Of a DNA stretch of 64,000 bases, positions 1 through 12,249 are shown piece after piece. The notes beneath the pieces are model-generated. The model was given only the letters and a program-made list of their open reading frames with translations, did no database searches and was not told the origin of the DNA. Each line of letters begins with the position of its first letter. The stretch's first letter is position 1. The position numbers and the translations under genes were made by a program. Source of the DNA: Bimuria novae-zelandiae CBS 107.79 (taxonomy: Eukaryota; Ascomycota; Dothideomycetes; Pleosporales; Didymosphaeriaceae); contig ML976771.1 of NCBI GenBank assembly GCA_010015655.1, forward strand, positions 62,001-126,000, given 5' to 3'.

Positions 1-390
1 AGGGCGACTAGGACTTTGATACAGTAAAGGACAAGAAGCTAATAATAAATAATATATAGCAGAGTTAGGCGGGAGCTAGTATAGGGCTTGGGACATTGTT
101 TCGCATGCGGAAGCTTATAAAGGACTAGAAACAAGGTGTAAAGAGCAAGAGGCTTAGCATCTAGTACTAGTTTAATTATAGTACTAAGTTATAGCCAAAA
201 CGGCCAGGTTAAGGGTGTTAATATATATACGTACATCTTAAGTTAGGCGCTAACTCTACCTAGTGTACCTTCACCCTAAATGCACGTCTTATACACTATA
301 TCCTGCCTTTTTAAAGTAGCTAAAAAGGTTAGTACGGCACCTTATGCGTACGGCGTAATTAAGGAACTCTTTAAACATGTTAAATAGTAA
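1..390. other. RIP-mutated AT-rich sequence, unassigned
   Basis: No coding frame or RNA gene is visible. The base pattern (TA-rich, CA/TG-poor) is that of RIP-mutated repeat. It lies directly downstream of the Tc1-like transposase on the minus strand and may be the end of that element, but I could not find a matching terminal inverted repeat. Confidence 0.4.
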
Positions 391-1300
391 CTACGCCTTG
401 TTGTTTCGCCGGAGCCATGTCTTAAGGTTATTAAAAGTCGCCTCAATCGGATTGAAATCGGGCGAATATGGGGGAAGAAACTCTAGGAGTACACTAGCTT
501 CTTTACAGAGCTCTCGGACACGCTGAGTTCGATAGGAAGAGGCGTTGTCAAGGACTAGGATTAATTGCGGCCCTGGATAAGGCGTACACAACGGGAGCAC
601 TTGATGTTAGAGAAACGCCTCAAAGAGCTCAGCCATAATGCTCCCCTGAATGATCATATAGGCAATGTAACTATCTACAGTAGCAGTAGGTAAGAGAGAC
701 CGTCGTCGCGTACAAGCAACTGACCCTGTGACTCTGCAATCACTTCCCTCAGGTGCCCACCCCCTCTTTCTATCCCTAGTTCGTTTGGTAGCAGCAGATT
801 TATCTAAGCACACGATTTGCTCTGCTCTCTAGTAAAGGGATCTGGCCTTCTATATTTTACGTAATTAAGAATTCCTCTCCTGTGCTCTCTTTTGTACTAC
901 CTTACGAGACCACTAAGCCTCCTTAAGAGCGCGATACACTGTCTATATAGATATTTATATATTAAACTTATCGTAGAGGAAGTCTTGCATTTCGTCGAGG
1001 TAAGCTATAGGCTTATTATTAAGGAAATTAAAGAGAGCCTGTGGCAACGTTAGCTTAAAACCTTAATACTAAACCTATCCCTACTAACTTATTTATAAGT
1101 AGTAACAAGGGCTAGAGGCCTCCTAAGCCTTACAGTCCTTAGGGCTTTAGCTATTCTAAAGATGTCATGGTTCAATTAAACTTTCCTGATTGTTGGCCGG
1201 GAAATATGGAGATTACGAGAGATTTGGGATATATTATAACCTAGGGCGAGTTAAGACTCGATTCTGCGAATAGCTTTATCTGGGATAGCGCGCATAATTG
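391..1300 (-). pseudogene. Tc1/mariner-type DDE transposase, RIP-inactivated
   Basis: This is a remnant of a Tc1-like transposase, the cut-and-paste enzyme of a DNA transposon. Reading the minus strand from about 1260, a helix-turn-helix part with YLDEMQDFLYD and TVYRALKEA is followed by the first catalytic block (CLDKSAATKRTRDRKRGWAP, about 810-750) and the last one (LVLDNASSYRTQRV and LPPYSPDFNPIEATFNNLK, about 560-430). The frame breaks at a stop between 607 and 600 and at several TAA/TAG codons upstream. In the first block the usual DES is DKS. The order of motifs matches family PF13358 (DDE_3). Element ends were not found. The family call is firm; the boundaries are approximate. Confidence 0.8.
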
Positions 1301-1489
1301 ATATATATGGGGTTATGAGTATACAGTCGAGGTTTACTAGTAATATTTGGTGTGGGTGCGGACTAAGGATTCAAGCGAGCCGATGCTGACAAAGGTGGAA
1401 ACACTATTTCGCAAACGACTGTAGTTACTAGGCGTATAGTTTATTTATTATCGCACTAAATAGTGACTGTGCGCGCGTCTAGTTTAATC

Positions 1490-4400
1490 TTAAGTTCTTA
1501 AAGTAGACTTAAGACAAAGAGTGCTTCCTTAGCTACCTAAAAGAGAGCTAGCAGCTCGGCCTTAGTAGTTAATATTATTATAGTATCTTGTTTATTTGCT
1601 TTCCAGGCGATAAGACTGCTAAAGAGCTTAATAGCGTAACCTTAGGAGCTCTTGCGGTCTATTATATTGTTAGTAAATAATGCATCGCTTGTAATCTAAA
1701 GTCTAGTGTTACCTCTAAGCTATAGGGCTCGCTACTTTGTGCTTTAAAGGTATAGGAGAACTCGGTCTGCTGCGTCTTAGTGCTTAGTCCCTAGGTTTAA
1801 CAGAAATTAAGCTAATCGTGATGTTGCAAAGGCAATATCTAGCCTAGTAGTAACTATAGTAAAGAGCAGCGATCTAATCTTGCGTTAAAATTTATTAATT
1901 TTAGTTAGTGTTACTAACCCTTTCCTTAGTAGTAATTTAATCGCAGCTATTAGAGTGTCATGTTAAATGTTTATCTTGTCTACTAGTTGGCTAATCTTGT
2001 CCGAATAAGAGGCCTGTGGTTTAGTCCCGTATAACCTCTATACTAAGAAACTATTAAAGGTTATTTCCTTTAGTAAGAGTGTACTTATCTTATAAGCGTT
2101 TAATTACTTATTAAGCTTCTTGTTCTTTGTCCTTGTGGTACGCGAGTATAATGTCGTCAACATAAAAGAATATAATAACTCTATCTTTAATTAGGCAGCA
2201 TGGCTTATAAGGTACTATCTAGAAGCCTAGCGCTTTAAGCGTTGTCGTAAATTCTCTCTACTAGAGGAGTAGTAAAATGCGAAGGCCGTATAGTGCTTTA
2301 TTTACTTATAATATTATTCCAGGCTTCTAATAACCCTAAGGCATTCTCATGTACACCTCTCGATCTATTATTACGTAGATAAAAGCGTTAGTGACGTCGT
2401 ACTGCGTAAGCTCTATATTATAGTAAGCTACTATTGCCATCATTATTCAAAATAACCGGCTGGCAAGCGTGGCTACGTAAGTGTCTTATAAGGTAATATT
2501 TCGTTACTAATCGCCTTAGACGACTAGTCGCGCCTTGCACTTCAGCAAGCGATAGTGCTTATTAAGTTTATAGGTGTATACCTACATGCAGTTAAGGATT
2601 TGCTATTTTATTAGTTTAATCTTCTTTACTAGAATTTCTAACTATAATTTTATCTCTTAGTAGCTTACGAGGTGCACTCGCTTAGCCTTTTAGAATATCT
2701 CGCCTATTAGGTAATCCTTAAGCTTAGTTCGGCACGTTGGTAGAGGTAAAAGTTAACTTTAATAGGGCTTTAAGCCTTTAGTAAGCATTCTTATTATCTT
2801 AGCCTTGTTTATAACTTCTCCTTTATATTTTCTAACACGGCCAGCTTAGGTTCCCGCTATAAAAGCTACTATCTAGGGGATAGTTATAGAGGACGCTTAT
2901 TACGTTAGACTTATTTAGTCTCTAGCCATTAACTATGCAAGTAACGCGACAGGTAGTAGTGTAGTTAAAGGAGTTAAGTAGTTATCCCTAATCTTCCTTC
3001 CTTAATAGTAGCCTAGTAGATCTGCTTCATCTTATTATTCTAACGAATCTACAGTGGCTTTATCCTTATAAAAAGAGTCTGTTTATAGTTATTAGGTAAG
3101 AGTTAGTAACTTAATAGTTCTTACGTATATTACTATTTCTTAAAGCGTGCTGTGCATAAGACTGTCTATAAGGTCCTTAATTTTCCCGTTAAATACTAAC
3201 TCTTTGTTAAAGATAACGTCCCGGGTACTTATCACTTTGCCAAGTAACGGTATCCATATTTGGTAGATATTTAATAATCGGTATCTAACTAGATAACTAA
3301 TCTATACCTTTAGGTTAAGACGTTGTAGGTGTGATTTGCCTTAGTAAGTATTATTAGTTATTGCAAATGCCTTGCAGCCGTACGCTTTTAAGTGTGTAAT
3401 ATTAGGTTTTCGTAGTAATATAACTATCCTATTACTAAAAGTAACTCATGTGAAGAATATCTCGTATGGTGTTTTCTAGTGATTTGCATAGTTTGGTGTT
3501 CGATTGTAGAGGTATATAGCGGCTCTTGTAATCTTAGGCCACAGCTCCTAGGATAGGTTGGCATTAAGTCGCATGGCACGAGCTTTCTCCTTGTTTACAC
3601 CCCCTAAGCGTTTTGCGCCTCTATTTTGTGATTGTGTATCTAGTGTAGAAGGCTCCACAATTATTCCTTAGGTTATTAACTATTTCTTAACTTCTAGTTT
3701 AACTATAGCGATCTCGTTGTCTGCTTTAATAGTCTTAACAGAGATGTTGTAGTGGTTCTTAAGGAATAAGATAAATACTAAAAAGGTATTAATAATTAAC
3801 TTTGCTATTTAGTAATTTATAAAGTAGACGTCCTATTGCATGCCTAAAAACTTATTAGTAATTAGTAATTAACTCTTCTCTTTAGTGACTCCTTGGATCT
3901 CGTATGTGTGGAAGTTAATGCTAAGCCTCTCTCCAGGTCCATCTTTGTTTATTCGTGGGGCGCGGCTTATCTGCCGTCTAGACTTTGCTCTCCTGCATGA
4001 GTTGCATTCTATAGTTATAATGCCTTTAACACGCACCCCTTTAGTTTGCTGCACTAGGTGTTCGATAGCCACTAGGCCTAGGTGTCTTAGTCTTTTATAC
4101 CACAGCATAGCTAAGGCCTTTTGCGGTCCTCTTTTGGTTCTTGTAGTGATCTTGTGTGTGTGATATGTGGCAGGTGGTAGCGGATTGTATTCCAGCACCC
4201 ACTATCTAAATATCTTAGTTATAATTCTAATAGCTCTGTTCTTAGCTCCTTAGAGAGTGGTTAGGTCTATTTATATATCCTACTAGATCCCTTTGTGCCT
4301 TAACAGTTAGAATAACACTAAGTTACATAATAAGTCTAGGCAAATAGCCACATCTTACAAGGTTAATTTTGTTATTCTAGTGTTATTCTTTAAAGTGAGG

Positions 4401-5760
4401 TTAATAGACCCATATCCTCTAATCCACACTTTGGAATTTCCGGCCCATATATAGTCTCCGGGCAGTGGTGGTCGGAAACTATAGATATAATTAGGGTTAT
4501 TAGTGATATAGCAGGTTAATCCTAAGTTAAGGATAAATAACTTCTATAATAGATAGTTAGTAGCATCTCTCCCTCCTACTGCTAAGTTAAAAGCTGCTTT
4601 AGTAGTAGTAATTCTCTGGCCCTCTAGTTAATCTTCAAGGATCTCGGGCGTTAGAGTGTGCGATTATTTCGTAATTAGTATTCTTAATTAGGTCCTGCTT
4701 TGTCTATAAATTAGCCCCTAGAACGTTACGTCTTTCTTACGCTTAAATTATATAAGCTCGCTAATAGTCTCGTTTAGTTTCCACTATTTAGGAGCCTTGT
4801 CTAGATTAATATAATAGCAGTCCCTTATACTATAGCGTTCTCCACATGCAGGGCATTTTGCTCCTCTTATAGTAGTAGGCTCTAAATCTGCAGGCCGTTT
4901 AAGCGTGGTGGTTTTTCTACCCGCTGTACGTTAATTACGAGGTCTACCCTGGTTTTGTTTTAATAACGCGCTTTTGGCAGGATAGGCGTCCCTATTATTA
5001 CCCTAAATAGGTGCACCACCTTTAGCGAAAAATAATACATTATTAGACATAAATGCTTTGTGTTTCCCTAATCTAAGGGGATAATTTATTATTATATGTT
5101 CTCGGAAGCGTTATATTATCTCTTTTCGATCCATGCTAGCTGCGAATCGACTATTATCTTAAAAATTTGTAGACTATATAGGAGCAACCTTATTTACGGC
5201 ATCTATAAAGTCTTTTGTAATTACATTAATTTATAATAGCTTAGTAACTTAGAAGGCTTCTGCTTCCGTAGCTGCTTCGTTGTACTTAGCTAGCTAAGTA
5301 TCCTATTATTAAGGGCTTCTTATTAGCTTAAGTGCCGCATGGTATCTAGTACGTACTTATTCTCGTTCGAGTTGGTCGCTCATGCCAATTGTCTTCTGCA
5401 GATCAGTAATCCACTATTATAGTGGCTTGTCTGGCAGGCAACATGTGCGCAGTAGGTGCGGTAACATAGTTAATTAGATAAACGCAACGATGTGCTAAAG
5501 GCTTAATTACTCCTTCTTATATTCGTGTTAATTGCTTTTATATTGCTTAAAGAGGATCTTATAGTATTCGAGATCTTCTTTAAAAGCCTTCTAGCCTCTA
5601 GCTAATAGTTTAGTTAGTTTTATTAAGACTTTAATATTCGCGGCTAGCGCGTAGTTAGTAATAACTAAAGCCCTTATTAGCAGCGGTTTTAGGGTTAATA
5701 GCGTGGTTAAATTCGGATTAACTTTATCCTAAATATTATATACTACGCATCTTGCCTAGA
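1490..5760 (-). pseudogene. Ty1/Copia retrotransposon gag-pol, RIP-inactivated
   Basis: A minus-strand Copia polyprotein remnant. In reading order from the right: a poorly preserved gag; the GAG-pre-integrase zinc region at 4198-3869 (LWYKRLRHLG, EHLVQQTKGVRVKG, then an ECNSC...AK zinc pair); integrase; reverse transcriptase with an intact FYVDDIIL box at about 2167-2143; and RNase H at about 1690-1500 (DASF, DRKSS, KAELLALF). The zinc region and the YVDD box are in one frame, but RNase H is offset, so there is at least one net indel as well as many RIP stops. Its zinc region is closely alike to that of the plus-strand Copia element at the right end of the window, so both belong to one lineage. 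LTRs could not be defined with confidence. Confidence 0.8.
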
Positions 5761-5844
5761 GTTGTGTTCTCTACCCCCTGTGGTCTGCGGAGGTGTTCAG
5801 GTGTACCGTAGAATCGCGGTTTAAGAGTTGCGCTATATTGTATT

Positions 5845-5935
5845 AGTCGGGGCAGTAAGACTCTTAATTATTAGATAGTATAATAAGTAGATGTTAATGC
5901 AACTTGATAGTATTTATTATTTTTTCTTGTATTCT
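5845..5935 (-). repeat. Copia 5' leader segment, shared with 60350-60440
   Basis: Read on the minus strand, this stretch contains TACTTATTATACTATC and TAATAATTAAGAGTCTTA, which recur almost unchanged on the plus strand at 60395-60440, and in part at 60666-60684 just before the gag start of the right-hand Copia element. It is therefore the leader or LTR edge of the minus-strand Copia copy. Confidence 0.55.
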
Positions 5936-5959
5936 CCACTATGTTTAGTTGGTTTCGGA

Positions 5960-6041
5960 TATTTTGCTAGTGTGCCAAGCCAAGTGGTCCCTGCTCGATT
6001 GTACAGATCTGATCTCACCGCAGCTTATTCTATCTGACACC
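5960..6041 (+). repeat. Fragment of the Copia LTR seen at 17841 and 23336
   Basis: The words GTGCCAAGCC, GGTCCCTGCTCGATT and a following TTCTATCTG occur here in the same order and orientation as in the two 242-bp LTRs of the Copia element at 17841-23577. The fragment is diverged, and ends abruptly where LINE sequence begins at about 6042. It is oriented opposite to the Copia pol to its left, so it is not that element's LTR. Confidence 0.6.
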
Positions 6042-8160
6042 TACAGGGCTTGCCCTTTTTACCTGTTATCTATATGCTATACCTGGCGGAACTCCTCCTC
6101 TAGGACACTACGCTGCGATTTAGATATACTAATAATATTTACCTATATAAAGCCTCTTATAGTCTTAACCTTAATATTAAATAACTTACTAAAGATATTT
6201 ATAAGATTAATAAATATAGCGTAAATAATAAGATTACTTTTTTACTAAATAAGCTTAAAATAATCTACCTTACACGATAGAAAGGAGACTACACCTCTCC
6301 TTGTATTATTAATAAGAACTTTACTATACACCCTATTCTCCCTACGAGTAAGAATAAGGCCTTACGCTAGCTAGGCGTATAGTTTAACTAAAAGTTTACT
6401 TTTAAGGCCTACGTCGCAATTCGCGCCGCTAAAATAAGGGTAGTTATATATTATATTTATAGCCTAGCTTAGATTAAACACGGCCCCCTACTAGGGTTCC
6501 TTTATAAGGTAGTAATTGCCTGCGTCCTCCTACGGCTCCTATATAGCGCAGAGGCCTAGTACAGAGGCAGGACAAAGCCCTCTAGAATTATATACTAATT
6601 AAGAAGCGCTAAGGTAAGCACCTAACTAGGCTAGTATATTAACGTACTTAATAAAGTCCTTAAGTAGGTATATAAAGCTATTATACTAGCCTATTAGACT
6701 ACACTTACTACAATTATCTTGCGGGACGTAAGACTCCCCTTAGTAATAGTAGTACTTAAGATATATAAGCTTTACTTCGTGGCATACTTATTAATAATTA
6801 ATAATAAATACTTGCTAACTGCTAGGACCCTCTTACTTATAGTTAAAAGAGGCCAAGGCGTAGGCCTCCTATAGAGAGCCTGCTTAAAGGTATAGTAACT
6901 CGCACAGATCCTTAACCTGGTACCCTAATTAGAGTTCCGCGCCCCCTACTACTCCCCTAGGAGCCGCACTAACCCTATAAGCTAAGTAGTTAAGAAGGAC
7001 GCTACCTATTACTTTAAAGAGTAATAAGCTCTTCTCTCGTTAACTACTATTATTATCTTCTTAAATAGCTCTAAATAATAGATTAACGGCGTTAAGCACG
7101 TTATATATAGCTACACTATATATAAAGGGTAGGCTTTTACTTTATAAAATAATAGCTTCCTTAACTTTAAGTCTTATATTTTAATACTAAAGCTATTAGC
7201 GCGTAGCGAGAACTTACCTATATACTTAATACGCTTACCTATTAGCTAAGACGCATATACATATGTATTAATAGCACTTCTATTATATAGTGTATAAGAG
7301 GCAACCTGTCCCCCTCTTCGTAGTAGGCGTTTGTTAGGTGCCAGGAGACAATAGAGAACCTGAACATCGCTGTCTAGTGGGCCCTAGGTCACTGCGAAAT
7401 AGAAGGGAATAATATAGTAAATTAGCTAGCTAACGACGTAGTAAAGTCCCCTTAACCTCTATACGGCATGGTAGCTGAGCCTATAGTCTTAGGCCTTAAG
7501 TTAGACGTCCGCGCCCACACTAGGAGCGCTAAGATAGACTGGTAGCGCGCCCGCTCGCCTAAGTTGTCAAAATGGTATATGCAGTGGGACCTTACTTACT
7601 ACCCTGCGAAATAGCTAAAGGAGCTCACCCTCCAACGACTAGCGCTTGCTAAGCCGCTATCCATGCGCACCCGCCACGGACACTACGCCTAGTACTATAA
7701 GAAGTTTAGGCACGAAGACGCCGTTACTAAATGCCCCTGCGGAGCAGACCTGGCGCCTGACCACATTGTACACTGCCCACGATCAGTTCGAAAGTTCCGC
7801 TACTGGCCGAAACGGCCAGCGTGCCCCCCAAGTACCACTAGGGAGGGCGTGGAACACCTGAAGGCACTTGAGCCAAAAGATTTCTAACTTCTACTAGAGC
7901 TTGTTAACCCTATAGAATAAGTTTGTATGTATAATAGATACACCCTGACACCTCAGCCTATAGGCAAGAAGACAAGAATTTGGCCCCCGCACGGAGGGGG
8001 GCGGACTCTTACAAGCTACTATAAGAGATGGTAATAGCTATATAGCAAGAAACGCCCTTACTACTTTAGCTAGCCCTAAATGGTTGCTCGGCGCGTCTCC
8101 ATGCCCCATGGGAGGCTAGAACATTATGTTCCTAGACGTTAATCAATACTACTACTACTA
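6042..8160 (+). mobile_element. 5'-truncated Tad-like LINE
   Basis: The 3' third of a non-LTR retrotransposon. The part at about 6042-6160 equals the reverse-transcriptase region of the minus-strand LINE near 36700-36570, and the 3' end (about 7900-8160) equals that element's 3' end at 32671-33000. Visible coding blocks are: the RT catalytic box, now YTNN instead of YADD (about 6120-6135, both Asp changed to Asn); an RNase H segment with GHCEIEGN (about 7385-7410); and a C-terminal zinc knuckle KCPCGA...DHIVHCP (about 7730-7780). The 3' end is a short run of ACT/TAC triplets at about 8145-8160, standing in for poly(A). The 5' truncation is typical of target-primed reverse transcription. RIP stops are frequent, except in the last coding 150 bases. 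Confidence 0.85.
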
Positions 8161-8161
8161 C

Positions 8162-8378
8162 GACGACGAAAGCTTTCGCGCTGTTTGCGCAACGGGTGGG
8201 GCACCATGATGCCGGGTGGATATAGTGGAGCGCCATCACCACTCTCGATAAAGATGAAGCGGAAAATTTCACCTTCGAACAGTTTGCGAGCAAGACATTG
8301 AAAGCGGTGATCCGTCTTCAGCTTCAAAGGCTGAAAAATCCGCTTCGGCAGTGATGGGCAGTTGTCGGGATATGTCAT
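8162..8378 (-). pseudogene. Hypothetical gene fragment next to the LINE tail
   Basis: A minus-strand reading frame with normal base composition starts at an ATG at 8378 and runs into the LINE tail at about 8160, where it ends in LINE sequence. It begins MTYPDNCPSLPKR and holds a hydrophobic stretch around GEIFRFIFIESG. I do not recognise a family. It may be the remains of a gene whose other end was displaced by the LINE, or a chance frame. No splice sites or upstream exon could be assigned. Confidence 0.3.
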
Positions 8379-8566
8379 GTTTGAGTATCGTTCAATGTCG
8401 CTCGCTCTACCTCTTGATATGCGATACCGAGAAAGGTTCCGCAATCACTCTGAGTTTTAGACTTCGCTGTATCAATCTTCTTCCTGTATTCCTGACTCTG
8501 AAACCTTTTGCTGTGATCAAACGGTTGTGGCTCTTTACCGCTCTCTTCTTCGGCGGGCGTTCTTGC

Positions 8567-8613
8567 GGGCTTTCCTACGGGCTTTCCTACGGGCTTTCCT
8601 ACGGGCTTCCTAA
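8567..8613 (+). repeat. 12-bp tandem repeat, about 4 units
   Basis: The unit GGGCTTTCCTAC is repeated exactly three times (8567-8602), followed by a degenerate fourth unit. In the plus frame it would read SYGL repeats. I saw no RIP changes in it. Confidence 0.85.
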
Positions 8614-8619
8614 GGGCTC

Positions 8620-9690
8620 TCTAGATATTGGCTCGTAGCCTGGACGTTACTCGAGCTTGAAGTGGCATGTGAAGTTGACACCGCCACGGCGAAAACTGCC
8701 AGCGCCGCGACCTGACATGGCAGTTGATCCAGGAAAAGAGGGCGCAAGAAAGAAACCAACGGAGGTTGGCTCAGGTCTGTGTGCTTCGATATTGAAACTC
8801 CAACTGCTGGTATATGTACCCGCGCTTAGTGTAGACGAGTATCTTTGTTGTTTGCGATGTATGCTGAGTCAACCCAGGATTTCAATTGCATTTGATGTTT
8901 AATCTGGTATCCCTAACATGCGGAAGACCGCAATAGCTGGGAAGCTCGCTGGTTGCTTTCCCAGATGATTAGTCGATGGCATAATCAGATGCGCGTCACT
9001 AGCACGTCGATTGCACAATCAACTAGATGTTAGAACACGAAGTATCGATGGAAAGCCGTTTGATAGCAAAGTGAAACAACCTTGAGGGTACCTGGATTGA
9101 CTTATGAGTCAATCCAATGATTGCCCAAGCCGCACCCAGTTTGAGATAGGCCAACAATATGTCCCGGACCAGAAATTGTAGTTGGAAATTGCATACTGGC
9201 TTGTCAGTAAATGCTATGGGCCCACAGTAAGTCGTTTTCCATGGCAATGTCGAAACGATGGGTGAAGGTTGCGCACCGCTTCACACTCTTCTTCGGTCAC
9301 TGCGACGTGGACGCCGCTTCGCAAACGCTTGTTCCTGTCGTTTGAGTCGTTTTTCGAAGTTGGATCATGTTCTAAAAGATGGCGCGGGATTGCTTTGACC
9401 ACCCTGGTTGTACTTGCGGTTCAGCGTGGTGATCAGCTTGCTGATCTTCCTTCGCAACTGCGCCTGAGGTAGGCAGTCGTCGCTCCCTAGTTATACCCGT
9501 TGCCCCGCTTCGCGCATTACTCGTATTCGGCTAAGAGCTAAGCTCTTTCATGCACTTAAGGCAGCAGTGTCGTGCGTCGAGTCGTTTCCCATCCACAATT
9601 GATGTTCAAGAGATGCGCGCTGTCGTACTCGCTCCTATAATAGCCCCGTTTCTTTCAGGTCTCGACTTCGACTCCATCCCCTGAAAGGCA
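8620..9690. other. Intergenic sequence, nothing assigned
   Basis: Unique-looking sequence of balanced composition between the LINE junction and the GFA gene. Several short open frames exist on both strands but none resembles a known family or has convincing start and splice signals. The promoter of the GFA gene should lie in the last few hundred bases. Confidence 0.5.
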
Positions 9691-9694
9691 CCAT

Positions 9695-10714
9695 ATGGCG
9701 GACACCATAACTCTTCACGCGAGCTGTCACTGCAAGCGATCTCGCCTCTCTTTCACAGTCCCCACTAGTGATCTCCCCTTGACATCTTGGCTCTGTCACT
9801 GCAGCATCTGCCGACACACGCACGGAACACTATGCACCATTCACGCTCGCATACCGCCGCCAGAAGTTGATCTCAGTACTTTTACCACTTATCAGTCGTC
9901 AGCGAAAGTGAAGAGGCTGTTCTGTTCGACATGCGGCGCGCATATGCTTGACAACGCGCACGACACCGAAGGCGAAGAGTGGTATGTGGCCATAAGCATG
10001 GTCGATGCCGATGAAAGCGTGTGGAACATCAAGGATCATTTTCTGCTGGAAAGCACGGATGATGGCGGCCTCAGTGCGTGGTTGCCGGCGATAGGCGGGG
10101 AGACAATGAGAAAGTGGAAGAGAGGAGAGAAAAGAGGGCCGGCGTTTGCTGAGACTGGGGATTGGAAGGCCCCTTCGACTTCTGAAGCCGTGCCGTCGAC
10201 AGCGGGAAAAAAACTCAGAGCACGCTGCCACTGTGGCGGCGCGGAGTTCTACATCTCGCCACCCAGAAACGCGAAAGTACACGGTACCTCACCGGAGAAC
10301 ATGAAGCCCAAAGATAAGACGAAGTGGTATGCTCTCAACGACGTCTGCACAAGTTGCCGACTTGTCTCAGGATGCGCAGTCGTTTCGTGGGCAATCCCGG
10401 AGATCTCGCATATCACGCTGGCAGATGGCTCCCCTTACAGACCGCTCTTTGGAACGCTGAAAGCGTACAGCAGTTCGCCGGAGGTCAACCGTACTTTCTG
10501 CGGCACGTGCGGTGCTGTGGTTACTTATACTTGCAATGATCGGCCTGCGCATGTGGATGTTGCGGTTGGACTGTTGGAAGCAGAGAGCGGGGTGAGAGCG
10601 GAGGAGTGGTTGGAGTGGAGGACACATAGGCTGGCTTTCGAAGAGGATTGCAAGTGGAAGAATTTCTTACAAGGCTTTAAGGACGGGTTGAAGCAATATG
10701 GAGGGACTACCTAG
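9695..10714 (+). CDS. Tandem GFA/CENP-V domain protein
   Basis: An intronless 339-residue protein with two copies of the GFA/CENP-V zinc fold (PF04828), the family of glutathione-dependent formaldehyde-activating enzyme. Domain 1 (about residues 5-130) has CHC at 11-13, CHCSIC at 34-39 and CSTCG at 77-81. Domain 2 (about 175-310) has CHCGG at 178-182, CTSC at 218-221 and CGTCG at 269-273. These are the two zinc sites expected per domain. A linker of about 45 residues joins them. The start has A at -3 (ACCATATGG). Double-domain proteins of this type are common in ascomycetes and their substrate is usually unknown; binding of a glutathione or thiol adduct is the family-level inference. No signal peptide or membrane segment is seen. 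Its downstream neighbour is a Tc1-type transposon starting about 70 bp after the stop. Confidence 0.9.
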   Translation: MADTITLHASCHCKRSRLSFTVPTSDLPLTSWLCHCSICRHTHGTLCTIHARIPPPEVDLSTFTTYQSSAKVKRLFCSTCGAHMLDNAHDTEGEEWYVAISMVDADESVWNIKDHFLLESTDDGGLSAWLPAIGGETMRKWKRGEKRGPAFAETGDWKAPSTSEAVPSTAGKKLRARCHCGGAEFYISPPRNAKVHGTSPENMKPKDKTKWYALNDVCTSCRLVSGCAVVSWAIPEISHITLADGSPYRPLFGTLKAYSSSPEVNRTFCGTCGAVVTYTCNDRPAHVDVAVGLLEAESGVRAEEWLEWRTHRLAFEEDCKWKNFLQGFKDGLKQYGGTT

Positions 10715-10959
10715 CTATTAGAGGAGCAAAGGGCTGTGAGCTTTGGTCTGGTCGCCGTTGCGAAGGCCCGCCTTTCTAGACCTTTTAGCGCTGCCGATCT
10801 TCGCTTATCGGTGCTTTGCAAAAGACCGTCCCGACCCACTCTGGGCGCTTGTTAGGTAATCGCTTCCCCACTTTCATTGTCGCTCATACAAAATTATATG
10901 AGGGACGATGTAATTAAGGAAATTACACTAACTTTTCTTATTATTAGAGTTCTATACGG

Positions 10960-11975
10960 TATGCTAATTAATCCCGGGAGGCCTATAGGCTATAGACTAT
11001 AGGCGTTAATAGTGCAGGCGATTGTTAAGCGCATAAAGGCAGGGCAAAAAAACTATAAGATTTATAGATTTCTTAGAGTTAACACTAAAACTATGTAGAA
11101 ATACCAACTTAATCTAGAAGCGTTTAGTCAGCTATACCCTCCGCGATATATTAAAATTGGTCAGCCACTATCGCTGCGTTAATGCTATAAAGACGCCCTG
11201 TTAGAGTTCCTACGGGGTAAACCTATAGCATATCTCGATAAGATGCAGGCCTTCTTGTGCGACGACTTTGACTTACAGGTGTTAGCAGCCACTATTACGA
11301 GATTTCTCGCTGGCATAAGGTGGAGTCAAAAAGCTGCGTTAAAAGCTACCAAGAAGCGCTATAAAGGCCTTTATTAGGTGTTTCGTGCACGCTGCTAATA
11401 AATATATAAACTAAAGTAAGTCGTTTGCCTCGACGAGAGTGCCTGCAATAAGAGAACCGGCGATAGAAAGTATGCCTAGTTACCTATAAACACGCTAGTA
11501 GACGTACAATACTCAGCGCGACGCACAAAGAGGTAGAGCTTACTCCCTACTATAGATATAAATAGTTACATTAATCATGTCCTATACTAAGGAGCAATCA
11601 CCGCAGATTTAATAAAGAAGTTTCTAGCGAATAAAGTACTCCCTTATTACAATCCTTAGCCAGGTAAATAATTAGTAATAGTCCTTAATAATACCTCTAT
11701 CTATAGGTTAGAAAAGATTGTCTTATTATGCACGGAGGCGGGCGTTATACTTAAATATTTGCTGCTATACTCGCCAGATTTCAACCTAATTAAGTAGACC
11801 TTTAAGGCGTTAAAAAACTAGATAAAAAAGCACTACGAACGCGCTTATACGTACAAGGATTTTACCTACTTTTTAGAGGAGGTAGTATAGAACGTATGCT
11901 ATAATTAGGCGGAATCCGCGCAAGGATTCTTTAAGTTCTATAGGTAGGTACTATAGGTGCTAAATAAGGCATAAT
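10960..11975 (+). pseudogene. Tc1/mariner-type DDE transposase, RIP-inactivated
   Basis: The plus-strand frame keeps the family's order: N-terminal helix-turn-helix; AYLDKMQAFLCDDFD; then VCLDESACNKRTGDRKYA (about 11430), where the first catalytic Asp of DES is kept; then VLNNTSIYRLEKIVLL (about 11690), where the second Asp has become Asn; and YSPDFNLIK (about 11775), where the terminal Glu of the DDE triad is now Lys. Trp and Gln codons are replaced by stops throughout. The end matches the family (SAQGFFKFYR, then a stop near 11973). It is the same superfamily as the transposase at 391-1300 but a different element. Confidence 0.85.
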
Positions 11976-12249
11976 ACTAAAGAATTAGTGTTTATAATAA
12001 TATCGCGGAGGTCGCTAAAAGTTGCCTACTATTATCTAAAACTTTAGCTTTAATAGCTAGAGAAGGTGTAACTAATGTCGCTAAATTAATTAATATTATC
12101 TATTTTACGATATCTATTATAGGTAAAGAGTTATAAAGGGAAAGATGTTATTAGCGTAGATAAAGTATAGTATTTTTAGCAGGTCTTAGCGCCTCTATAA
12201 GTAACTTTATTACTAGACAGGCGCGCGTACGCGTAGACTTAGTTAAATT

